Shown here one piece after another: positions 1 to 5,848 of a stretch of DNA of 11,840 nt. How positions within the stretch are numbered: position 1 is the first letter of the stretch; each line of letters begins with the position of its first letter. The translations under genes and the position numbers were made by a program. The notes beneath the pieces are model-generated. The model was not told the origin of the DNA. It was given only the letters and a program-made list of their open reading frames with translations, and made no database searches. The stretch covers positions 1 to 11,840 of the forward strand of contig JAFQDY010000144.1 of NCBI GenBank assembly GCA_017399325.1, read 5' to 3'. The stretch is from Oscillospiraceae bacterium (lineage in GTDB: Bacteria; Bacillota; Clostridia; Oscillospirales; Oscillospiraceae).

Positions 1-22
1 CCGACGGGTTGGGTCCCGTCGG
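1..22. repeat. Perfect short inverted repeat at window edge
   Basis: An 8-base arm CCGACGGG (1-8) is separated by six bases from its exact complement CCCGTCGG (15-22). No T-run follows directly, so it is not a canonical intrinsic terminator as seen. It may belong to a gene or RNA cut off by the window edge. The next 50 bases (to about 70) hold only a small palindrome at 30-39 and no supported gene. Confidence 0.45.
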
Positions 23-71
23 CTCGTCTCTTCGCGAAGCGAAAGCAATCGAGCCTCGTCACCCGCTCCAT

Positions 72-99
72 AATAAGGAACGCAAAGCGTTCCTTATTT
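72..99 (+). terminator. Hairpin upstream of tRNA-Cys, probable terminator of the upstream unit
   Basis: A perfect 12-bp stem (72-83 with 87-98) closes on an AAA loop and ends in a short T-rich flank just before the tRNA. The arms begin and end in A/T runs, so it could act in both directions. It most likely ends transcription from the gene left of the window. A processing signal for a tRNA-containing transcript is an alternative. Confidence 0.5.
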
Positions 100-104
100 C
101 ATAT

Positions 105-179
105 GGTACCGTAGCCAAGTGGTAAGGCACGAGTCTGCAAAACTCTGATCCGCCAGTTCAAATCTGGCCGGTACCTCCA
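105..179 (+). tRNA. tRNA-Cys (GCA), CCA encoded
   Basis: The 75-base gene folds as a cloverleaf. The acceptor arm is GGTACCG with CGGTACC, the D arm is GCC/GGC, the anticodon loop is CTGCAAA with anticodon GCA at 137-139, and the T arm is GCCAG-TTCAAAT-CTGGC. The discriminator base is T (176), followed by an encoded CCA (177-179). The anticodon stem has a C-U mismatch at its outermost pair (positions 27-43 in standard numbering); the other four pairs are intact. Position 73 = U and anticodon GCA fit cysteinyl-tRNA identity. A strong terminator follows at once, so it looks like a single-gene unit. Its 3' end is repeated downstream at 322-340 and 351-366. Confidence 0.95.
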
Positions 180-217
180 AAAAATCAGTCATCCCATCCG
201 GGATGGCTGATTTTTTT
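180..217 (+). terminator. Intrinsic terminator after tRNA-Cys
   Basis: Arms 183-195 and 200-212 pair over 13 positions with one G-T wobble around an ATCC loop, followed by a run of T to 217. It starts directly after the tRNA CCA end, which fits termination of a lone tRNA gene. Confidence 0.9.
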
Positions 218-218
218 A

Positions 219-340
219 CGGTCCGCCAGATTTGAAAAACAAAAATGCAACGCGGATGAGCGTTGCCGCCGACGGCTCGACGGAGGCGAACCTTAATTTT
301 TGCCACCGGCAAAAATGCAAACAAATCTGGCCGGTACCTC
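219..340. other. Highly palindromic non-coding region next to tRNA-Cys
   Basis: An imperfect outer inverted repeat (about 220-234 with 322-338; exact core 225-234 with 322-331) encloses three further inverted repeats. These are 247-253 with 260-266 (7 bp perfect), about 265-271 with 281-287 (one mismatch) and 297-304 with 308-315 (8 bp perfect, loop ACC). Together they predict a multi-armed fold with the outer stem derived from tRNA-Cys 3' sequence. No credible coding sequence runs through it. It might be a REP/MITE-like element, a small structured RNA or an integration scar. The stretch from 367 to the regulator promoter shows nothing else. Confidence 0.5.
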
Positions 341-425
341 TGCCAAGCAGCAAATCCGGCCGGTACTCTTGATTGTTAGGCGTGTATGAACTCAACTATT
401 ACTTTATTTCATTTGTTTGATGTTA

Positions 426-434
426 TGTTATAAT
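426..434 (+). promoter_or_regulatory. Extended -10 promoter of the XRE-type regulator gene
   Basis: TGTTATAAT (426-434) is a consensus extended -10 element. No good -35 is seen 17 bases upstream, which an extended -10 can tolerate. Transcription would begin near 441, about 33 bases before the chosen ATG at 474. This excludes the longer in-frame start at 417. Confidence 0.6.
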
Positions 435-473
435 GAAGACGCAAGCCAAGATTTACTGAAAGGATGTGGAGTT

Positions 474-1139
474 ATGTTTAATATGACTGAAGTGGGAAAG
501 AAAATTGCAGAACTTAGAAAAAACAGCAATATGACACAACTGGAACTTGCCGATATGCTTGGTATTAGTTTTCAGGCAGTTTCTAATTGGGAACGCGGTA
601 ACTCTATGCCGGATATTTCAAAACTGCCGGAAATAGCGGAGTTGTTTCAAGTGTCTATAGATGAAATCCTTGGTAAGCACAATTCAGTATTGCATGATAT
701 TGTTAATGGTGAGCAGGTGCGTTTGGCCAACCATTCTGAAACGGATATCCACGAGGTTGCTATCTTGATGAAACCTCAGCAGGTCAAAGAAATGATTGAT
801 GTTTCTGATTTTCACCCCAGAGTGATATATGCATTACTTCCTTTTCTAGATAGTGAGGCCATAGAGGCGTTGATGGTTAGGTGTAAAGAGTCCGGCAAGA
901 GCATAGCGGTTTTTCTGCCTTTTCTAAGTGGTGATAGAATTGAAGAATTAGTGGAAAATGCGAATGTTAAAGGGGAGCCTGTTGATATATATCTTCCCTT
1001 TATGAGCGAAGAGAGAATAAGAGAGTTTGCCTATGAAGCATTCGATAGAGGAGGATTAAAAGAAGCGTCACAATATTTTCCGTTTATGGCGGAAAAAGAC
1101 TTAAGAATTTTAACTGAGAAGGCTTCTGTGCATGATTAA
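474..1139 (+). CDS. XRE-family HTH transcriptional regulator with C-terminal PF repeats
   Basis: A 221-residue DNA-binding regulator. Residues about 6-62 form a Cro/C1-type helix-turn-helix; the segment MTQLELADMLGISFQAVSNW is a textbook recognition unit. The C-terminal half is built of roughly 26-residue repeats, each opening with a hydrophobic-P-F-[LM] turn followed by an acidic amphipathic helix. Pro-Phe pairs fall at residues 123, 149, 175 and 203, with a degenerate unit near 98. This domain probably mediates dimerisation or ligand sensing, but no specific effector can be named. The ATG at 474 has AAGGA at 460-464 and lies downstream of the promoter, whereas the in-frame ATGs at 417 and 420 lie upstream of it. 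The gene looks AT-richer than the later envelope genes. Its targets are unknown; autoregulation or control of the following genes is conjecture. No terminator is seen before the next gene. Confidence 0.88.
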   Translation: MFNMTEVGKKIAELRKNSNMTQLELADMLGISFQAVSNWERGNSMPDISKLPEIAELFQVSIDEILGKHNSVLHDIVNGEQVRLANHSETDIHEVAILMKPQQVKEMIDVSDFHPRVIYALLPFLDSEAIEALMVRCKESGKSIAVFLPFLSGDRIEELVENANVKGEPVDIYLPFMSEERIREFAYEAFDRGGLKEASQYFPFMAEKDLRILTEKASVHD

Positions 1140-1203
1140 GATAATTGTACACATCGGTTTCCCATCCGTCACCTTTGTTGCATAACAGTCCCGAAAATTT
1201 TTC

Positions 1204-1232
1204 TTGCCACAATTTGAGAAATAGTGTAAAAT
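1204..1232 (+). promoter_or_regulatory. Sigma-A-type promoter of the phosphoribosyltransferase-like gene
   Basis: TTGCCA (1204-1209) and TAAAAT (1227-1232) are separated by 17 bases. The predicted start near 1239 leaves a leader of about 30 bases containing the purine-rich AAAGGGGGG site before the ATG at 1269. The rest of the 1140-1268 gap shows no terminator or small gene. Confidence 0.65.
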
Positions 1233-1268
1233 CAGTTTATACACAGAAAATCGAAAGGGGGGCACGTT

Positions 1269-1910
1269 ATGCCTACATTAAACACTTTTAAGTACTCCAC
1301 AAAGCGAAACAATCTGTTTCTGCGTGTTGCAATGGGACATTTTGCTACCAGCAACTGCCACAGCAACTATTACATTGATGTAGTGTCACAAAAAGCGCGA
1401 GTTTCCGAGGCCAAAGCGGTGGCCCAGGAACTTTGTTCGTATTACTATGCAGATACGATAGTTGATACCATTTTGTGCCTGGACGGCACTGAGGTGATCG
1501 GCGCATTCCTGGCAGATAGCCTGTCGAAAGCGGATTTTCTGAATATGAATGCCCATAAATCCATTTATGTCATCACGCCGGAAACCACCAACGGTAGCCA
1601 ACTTTTGTTCAGAGATAATATCGTGCCTATGGTTGCCGGAAAAAATGTGATGATCCTGGCAGTATCGGTTGCATCGGGTAAAACGGTAGAAGCTGCTGTG
1701 GATGCTGTAAGATATTACGGCGGAACAGTGTCTGGAATTTCGGCGATCTTCTCCACCGCCAAGCAGTGCGCCGGTCTGCCCGTGCGTTCCATCTTTGACC
1801 CCAACGACCTGGAAAATTATCAAAGTTATCCCACCCATGATTGCCCCCTGTGCAAAGCGGGTGTAAAACTGGACGCCCTTGTCAACAGCCACGGTTTTTC
1901 GAAATTGTAA
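1269..1910 (+). CDS. Orotate phosphoribosyltransferase-like protein (PyrE-like)
   Basis: A 213-residue protein of the type I phosphoribosyltransferase fold. Residues 127-153 follow the usual order of hydrophobic strand, phosphate loop, helix, then GGTV. The N-terminal segment GHFATSNCHSNYYIDV and the C-terminal CPLC (192-195) followed by KLDALVNSHGFSKL recall the PyrE-like proteins of Clostridia. The oddity is the PRPP loop AVSVASGKT (131-139). Active enzymes normally have two adjacent acidic residues before the loop (pattern DD..TTG.T), and both are absent. It may be catalytically altered, bind a different nucleotide or act as a regulator, as PyrR and PurR do with this fold. No other pyrimidine gene is nearby. 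The start follows a strong AAAGGGGGG site, and the gene ends in tandem TAA TAG. Family assignment is fairly secure; the reaction is not. Confidence 0.72.
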   Translation: MPTLNTFKYSTKRNNLFLRVAMGHFATSNCHSNYYIDVVSQKARVSEAKAVAQELCSYYYADTIVDTILCLDGTEVIGAFLADSLSKADFLNMNAHKSIYVITPETTNGSQLLFRDNIVPMVAGKNVMILAVSVASGKTVEAAVDAVRYYGGTVSGISAIFSTAKQCAGLPVRSIFDPNDLENYQSYPTHDCPLCKAGVKLDALVNSHGFSKL

Positions 1911-1926
1911 TAGTGTGTGAAATGCC

Positions 1927-1955
1927 TTGCGATCTTAACATAAATACGCCATACT
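1927..1955 (+). promoter_or_regulatory. Possible weak promoter of the 127-residue protein gene
   Basis: TTGCGA (1927-1932) and CATACT (1950-1955) are 17 bases apart, each matching four of six consensus positions. The implied leader before ATG 1976 is very short. Co-transcription with the preceding gene, 65 bases away, is an alternative. Confidence 0.3.
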
Positions 1956-1975
1956 GAAATAATGGGGTGGATGAT

Positions 1976-2359
1976 ATGAAGTTGTTTGAATGTTTCCAAG
2001 CAAGCAAAGAACTTCTGCTGAAAACCAAGTATATAAAGGCTTATTCCGTTAAGTGTAATGATAAGGAATATACCGTCATTATCACGCGGAAAATTGCCAA
2101 CAAACGGACGAGTTTATATTTTATCGACAGCACCGTCTATTGGAAACAAAGGCCGCGCTTTTTGAATCGCACTGGATATCGCGGTGAGAGAATCGCTATC
2201 TGCAAATTTGATACCCAAAATATTGCGAACACCGTATTTGTCGTCCGGGGCGCGCCCCTTCACGACGAGGGATTGGACAACGGCATTTTCAGAAGCACAA
2301 AGAAATACGACGAGAAATTTGTCAACTGTATGACTTATAAGAAGTTCAAGGATATGTAA
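1976..2359 (+). CDS. Unrecognised basic protein, 127 residues
   Basis: I do not recognise a family. The protein is small, basic and soluble, with no signal peptide or membrane segment. It alternates short hydrophobic strands (YTVIITRK, TSLYFIDS, ERIAICKF, NTVFVVRG), suggesting a compact alpha/beta or mostly beta fold. The C-terminus is lysine-rich. I chose ATG 1976 because GGGGTGG lies five bases before it; the in-frame GTG at 1967 is inside that ribosome binding site and would add only three residues. The preceding gene is the PyrE-like protein, and a strong terminator follows within 6 bases of the stop, so it ends its transcription unit. Continuous reading frame, good ribosome binding site and terminator support a real gene. 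Confidence 0.7.
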   Translation: MKLFECFQASKELLLKTKYIKAYSVKCNDKEYTVIITRKIANKRTSLYFIDSTVYWKQRPRFLNRTGYRGERIAICKFDTQNIANTVFVVRGAPLHDEGLDNGIFRSTKKYDEKFVNCMTYKKFKDM

Positions 2360-2363
2360 ACAT

Positions 2364-2395
2364 TGCCCCGTTCTTGCAAGAACGGGGCTTTGCTT
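2364..2395 (+). terminator. Intrinsic terminator after the 127-residue protein gene
   Basis: A perfect 12+12 palindrome (2365-2388; GCCCCGTTCTTG and complement) lies just after the stop codon and is followed by T-rich TTTGCTTT. It separates this gene from the peptidase gene, which has its own promoter. Confidence 0.82.
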
Positions 2396-2409
2396 TGCGC
2401 GGATAAACC

Positions 2410-2438
2410 TTGACTTCATTTTCCGATTGTACTAAAAT
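2410..2438 (+). promoter_or_regulatory. Sigma-A promoter of the C39-like peptidase gene
   Basis: TTGACT (2410-2415) and TAAAAT (2433-2438) have the ideal 17-base spacing. The -35 TTG itself is the first codon of an in-frame extension of the reading frame, so that longer start cannot be used from this promoter. Transcription would start near 2445. Confidence 0.75.
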
Positions 2439-2475
2439 AATACAAACATCCTCCACACAGAAAGGCGCATTTACT

Positions 2476-3057
2476 ATGCTGTATATCAATCAGTTGGAAT
2501 ATCCCCACATTCCATACAACCACAATATGGCCAATGGCGGCCCACCTGAAGGCAGAAACAGCGTCAAGACATCCGGCTGCGGCCTTTGCTGCGCGTCTAT
2601 GCTGGTGGATCAACTGACCGCGGATAAGACCCTTTCCATTGTGGATTGCGTGCGCCTTTCCGAGGAAAACGGCGCAAATATGGGGCTGGGTACATCTATG
2701 AAGGTGCTGGGACCTGTTTTGGCGGATAAGTTTGATTTGAATTTCTCCACAACCAACGATGTGGACGAAGTGATCACCCACCTGCAAAATGGCGGCAGAG
2801 TGGCTGCCCTTGTGGGCGGTGACCGGGAAGGCTATGTGGGCCTGTTTACTGTGCGTACACACTACATTCTTCTGATCGCCTTTGACGGAAAGGAATTCTG
2901 CATTCTGGACCCATCGCTGTCCGATACGAAATTCGACGAAGAGGGAAGACAGGGCCGCGTCCGTGTGGACCACCCCTTCGTTTATACCTCGAAAGAGGAG
3001 ATCATGCTGGCAACCCAGACGCAGGACACCCGATACTATCTGTTTTCCAGAAAATAA
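2476..3057 (+). CDS. C39-like (papain-fold) cysteine peptidase, cytoplasmic
   Basis: A 193-residue protein resembling Peptidase_C39-like enzymes. The expected order of catalytic features is present: SGCGLCCASM with candidate nucleophile Cys35 at the start of a helix, His129 in THYILLIAFDG, and Asp145 in ILDPS. A clear upstream glutamine for the oxyanion hole is not seen; Asn28 is the nearest polar candidate. There is no signal peptide, transmembrane segment or ABC transporter domain, so it probably acts in the cytoplasm rather than as a bacteriocin leader peptidase on an exporter. The ATG at 2476 is preceded by AGAAAGGCG and lies about 30 bases after the predicted transcription start. The next gene starts 45 bases after its stop with no terminator between, so the two are probably co-transcribed. 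Substrate unknown; a related cysteine-amidase activity is possible. Confidence 0.68.
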   Translation: MLYINQLEYPHIPYNHNMANGGPPEGRNSVKTSGCGLCCASMLVDQLTADKTLSIVDCVRLSEENGANMGLGTSMKVLGPVLADKFDLNFSTTNDVDEVITHLQNGGRVAALVGGDREGYVGLFTVRTHYILLIAFDGKEFCILDPSLSDTKFDEEGRQGRVRVDHPFVYTSKEEIMLATQTQDTRYYLFSRK

Positions 3058-3102
3058 CTGGTGGAAATGCATGTTTATTGCATAATTAAGGAATTGAGCA
3101 AT

Positions 3103-3684
3103 ATGGATTATTTCGTTTATTCAGCCTTGCTTGTAGTAATAGTTTTGTTTGTTTTACTACTGACAGTGCTGATTTCGTTTTGCAGAAAAACCAAAAAGGA
3201 TGCAAAACGCAGCAAGCAAAGCGGTACTGTTCGCAAGAGCATTGGCAAGGAAAAGACGCTTTCCGGCACCTCCGGTTTTGATAAATTTGGTTATGATTTA
3301 GAAGGCTTCAATCGGGAAGGGTATAATCGCCTAGGCAGAAACCGCAAGAATCAGTATAACCGTCTTTTTGATACGACCTCCCAAGATGCTGAGGGCTTCT
3401 ATAATCCTAACTATTATCCGATCTTTGTGACGCCGCACGCGGAAAAACGCTTTCGTGAACGCTTGGATATAGCAGATTACCGTAAAATGCGAATGCTTGC
3501 TTTGGATGCATATCGATTCGGCAAAAGCAAACGACAAATCAAGAAAACATCTGCTTATTTAGTTGAAGAAATTGAGGAAAAATATGATAATAGTATTGTT
3601 TTGATCCATAGAAACGTAATATACATATTTACCCCTGATAATGTCTTAAAAACATTATATAAAAACGATAAAATAACCCTATAA
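3103..3684 (+). CDS. Membrane-anchored protein with period-5 Gly-aromatic repeat
   Basis: A 193-residue protein in three parts. Residues 4-26 form one hydrophobic transmembrane segment. Residues 28-52 are a strongly basic linker, favouring a cytoplasmic C-terminal side. Residues 58-82 hold a strict five-residue repeat, G-[FY]-[DN]-x-x, with glycines at 58, 63, 68, 73 and 78 (last unit G-R-N). Residues 105-193 form a small domain with HAEKRFRER near its start (His112, Arg116, Arg120) and strand IVLIHRNVIYIF near its end. That pattern resembles small RelE/BrnT-type or phage HxxxR proteins, but the match is weak. Start ATG 3103 follows AAGGA at 3088-3092; in-frame GTG 3061 and ATG 3067 lack such a site. 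The gene looks AT-rich. It follows the C39-like peptidase, probably in one unit. Function unknown. Confidence 0.7.
   Translation: MDYFVYSALLVVIVLFVLLLTVLISFCRKTKKDAKRSKQSGTVRKSIGKEKTLSGTSGFDKFGYDLEGFNREGYNRLGRNRKNQYNRLFDTTSQDAEGFYNPNYYPIFVTPHAEKRFRERLDIADYRKMRMLALDAYRFGKSKRQIKKTSAYLVEEIEEKYDNSIVLIHRNVIYIFTPDNVLKTLYKNDKITL
3646..3674 (+). promoter_or_regulatory. Possible promoter of the metallopeptidase lipoprotein gene
   Basis: TTAAAA (3646-3651) and TAAAAT (3669-3674) are 17 bases apart, inside the end of the preceding gene. The implied start near 3681 leaves a leader of about 45 bases. The region is AT-rich, so a chance match is possible. Confidence 0.35.
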
Positions 3685-3725
3685 CCGAAAGATAATTACC
3701 ATTTGTTCAGTACGGAGGGATAGCC

Positions 3726-5822
3726 TTGAAAAAGAGATTATGGGCAATAGCGCTGATCGCGCTTGTTTGTGTTTTTGCGTTTTCTGCGTGCAAAAAAGCA
3801 CCGGCGCAGGCGGACAATGAAACAACCGATAGTCAGACGACTGACGAAAACGGCAGCTATAACGAAACCGATGACACCGACGAAACAGATACCACCGACA
3901 AAGATGGTGACAGCACGGAAAACGGTGTAAATAACGAACAATCCGGCAATAGCGGCGGCCACACCCACGCATACAGCGCGTGGACAACCCTGAAGAAAGC
4001 AACCTGCACGGAAGATGGCCTTGAGGAGAGGACCTGCTCCTGTGGCGCTAAGGAGAGCCGGACATTGAAAGCCGGCCACACGGAGGCCATTGACTCGGCC
4101 GTGGCAGCTACCTGCTCTTCCGAGGGAAAGACCGAGGGCAAGCACTGCCTGACTTGCGGTAAGATCCTAATCGCCCAAAAGACTACCCCGAAGACCGCCC
4201 ATTCTTATTCCTCTTATAAATTCACCGCAAGCACCCACACTTTAAGTTGCACAATGTGCAACACCGGCACCACCGCCGCCCACACCTTCAAAAGCGGAAC
4301 GACCACCTGCACAGCCTGCCCGTTCTTTAAGGAAACGGCCCCCGGTTTTGCTACCGGCTATACCACGACAAAAGTAACTTACATAGAGACCCAGTATGCC
4401 ATCTTCCAAATCCAGCCGAACATCTATGTTGTGGGCGACCTTGCGAAGAAGACCGACGATCTGTGCCGCGCCATGGAATCTTTTTCGGGACTATCCTTTA
4501 ATACCGAAATAGCAAATGGTAAAAAGATCCTTATCAGTGTCAATCGAAGCAGCGGCCCCTCTGCATATCCCGATTCTGAGATGTCCGGCGGTATAGCTAC
4601 CGGCGGAGCCGTGTCCAACTCCCGCGGTGACATTGGAAACGGCCATATCTCTTTGGACTCTCTGAGCCTGTTTTTGGGAAAGGAAGGCGCATTTATCCAC
4701 GAATTGTTCCATGTTTTGCGCTTCAGACAGTCGAATAACACATTCAACACCGTGCTGGAGGAGGGCTTTGCCGCCTATATGACCTTGGGCCTGCAGCTGG
4801 AGCTGGAGAAGCAGAACAAGGCGCTGGCCTACTATTGCAACTCTTCCTCCCAAGGCTATATGAACATAGGCTCTATGGAGAGAAGCATATATAATTGCAC
4901 GATCTCTGAATGGTTCTCGAAAACAGCAGACGGCTTTCAGGGAAACGATGCGTATACATATGGCTACTGCTTCCTGTCTTACCTGAAAAGCGCCTGCGGC
5001 AATCCTACTGCGTGGATCACTTACCTGGATGATGCAGGAAAAGACCGTCCGGACATGAATGCGCCTTTGTCTGTTGACCAAACAAAACAGGTCTTTCAGG
5101 AGGTCTACGGAGCAAACTGTCTGGATAATTTCTATGGCTGGCTGCGGAATAACGAGAAAAATCTGCTGAAACCCGGCGGCACGGTATACGATATTACGGA
5201 TATGGAGCCGATCAGCATTTATCCGCATTTCACATGGCTCAACTGCGAGAGTACAGAGCTTGCTCCTTTTAAGGTCAAGTACAAAAATCTGTGCGTGGAT
5301 GTGGAGGAACTCAGAAATTACCTGACGAACTATAAAAACAGAAATGCGGATAATCTGAACCTTGCGTTGTCTCATAATGCAACGATCCAGCTGTTCGACC
5401 GCAACGGAATGCTGGTCGGTCAGGAGCAAGGAAAGACCGCTTCGCTGGCCGGTGTCAGCTATTTCCGCCTTGTGGGGCAGGGTGAGTTGGATTTCCTTGA
5501 GATCTATGGATACTTCAATCCTTCTGAAGTTTATACCAAAAAGACCTTGGTCTACAGAAGTGAACCTGCTGCAAGAACCTTCTGGCGATCCTTCATTCAG
5601 GATTGGAACATCGACGAATTCGATCAGGACCTTTTGTATCGCACCGATATTCAGGTGGTTGTGGAGATCACATCGCCGTCCAAGGTGATTCTGTATTCTG
5701 TTACGGGAGAGGAAACTGTTTTGTGGAATCAGACAAAGGTCGTTGTCAGCGGCTGCAGAGATTTCTATGTGGAGACCGAGGGCAATACGGTATTTGAAGT
5801 CTATATCGTTCCAAAGAAATAA
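3726..5822 (+). CDS. Lipoprotein with Cys/His modules and HELFH zinc-metallopeptidase domain
   Basis: A 698-residue surface lipoprotein. Residues 1-22 are a lipoprotein signal with lipobox FSAC, Cys22 being the lipidated residue. Residues 23-78 are a Asp/Thr/Asn-rich spacer. Residues 79-200 contain Cys/His modules typical of Clostridial surface proteins (ATCTEDGLEERTCSCG, then C130/C141/C144, C175/C178, C195/C198). A metallopeptidase domain follows: HELFH at 325-329 is a classic HExxH zinc motif with catalytic Glu326, and EEG at 345-347 supplies a gluzincin-like third ligand. The remaining 300 or so residues look beta-rich and unassigned. The start is TTG at 3726 with GGAGGG six bases upstream, giving MKKRLW, an ideal signal start. 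The SGNH hydrolase gene begins 26 bases after the stop, so both probably form one operon acting at the cell surface. Substrate unknown. Confidence 0.85.
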   Translation: MKKRLWAIALIALVCVFAFSACKKAPAQADNETTDSQTTDENGSYNETDDTDETDTTDKDGDSTENGVNNEQSGNSGGHTHAYSAWTTLKKATCTEDGLEERTCSCGAKESRTLKAGHTEAIDSAVAATCSSEGKTEGKHCLTCGKILIAQKTTPKTAHSYSSYKFTASTHTLSCTMCNTGTTAAHTFKSGTTTCTACPFFKETAPGFATGYTTTKVTYIETQYAIFQIQPNIYVVGDLAKKTDDLCRAMESFSGLSFNTEIANGKKILISVNRSSGPSAYPDSEMSGGIATGGAVSNSRGDIGNGHISLDSLSLFLGKEGAFIHELFHVLRFRQSNNTFNTVLEEGFAAYMTLGLQLELEKQNKALAYYCNSSSQGYMNIGSMERSIYNCTISEWFSKTADGFQGNDAYTYGYCFLSYLKSACGNPTAWITYLDDAGKDRPDMNAPLSVDQTKQVFQEVYGANCLDNFYGWLRNNEKNLLKPGGTVYDITDMEPISIYPHFTWLNCESTELAPFKVKYKNLCVDVEELRNYLTNYKNRNADNLNLALSHNATIQLFDRNGMLVGQEQGKTASLAGVSYFRLVGQGELDFLEIYGYFNPSEVYTKKTLVYRSEPAARTFWRSFIQDWNIDEFDQDLLYRTDIQVVVEITSPSKVILYSVTGEETVLWNQTKVVVSGCRDFYVETEGNTVFEVYIVPKK

Positions 5823-5848
5823 ATGCTTTTCATATGTGAGGTATACTT

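Larger units (their letters stand above)
159..366 (+). repeat. Direct repeats of the tRNA-Cys 3' end (candidate att-like scars)
   Basis: The 19 bases at 159-177 (T-loop to acceptor end of tRNA-Cys) recur exactly at 322-340. A third copy at 351-366 matches 15 of the first 16 bases. The exact match stops sharply at both ends (158 versus 321, and 178 versus 341). Duplicated tRNA 3' ends are the usual trace of tyrosine-recombinase integration, where the element carries the tRNA end in its att site. No integrase gene is visible, so the copies could equally be remnants of past events or part of a palindromic repeat family. Confidence 0.6.

Noticed and set aside
94..324. Minus-strand frame of 76 codons over the tRNA-Cys
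   Set aside because: It is the antisense translation of the tRNA and its terminator, a common spurious call (segment VPARFELADQSFADSCLTTW); no ribosome binding site or protein-like composition.
219..366. Possible CRISPR array from the repeated 19-base unit
   Set aside because: Copies are only 144 and 10 bases apart with no regular spacers and no cas genes; the repeat is a tRNA fragment.
1386..1892. Minus-strand frame of 168 codons opposite the PyrE-like gene
   Set aside because: Antisense to a gene with conserved N- and C-terminal segments; no supporting signals.
2416..3072. Minus-strand frame of 218 codons opposite the C39-like gene
   Set aside because: Antisense shadow; the plus-strand frame has promoter, ribosome binding site and catalytic motifs.
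4491..5429. Minus-strand frame of 312 codons opposite the metallopeptidase lipoprotein
   Set aside because: Antisense shadow of a well-supported gene; no domain, promoter or ribosome binding site seen.
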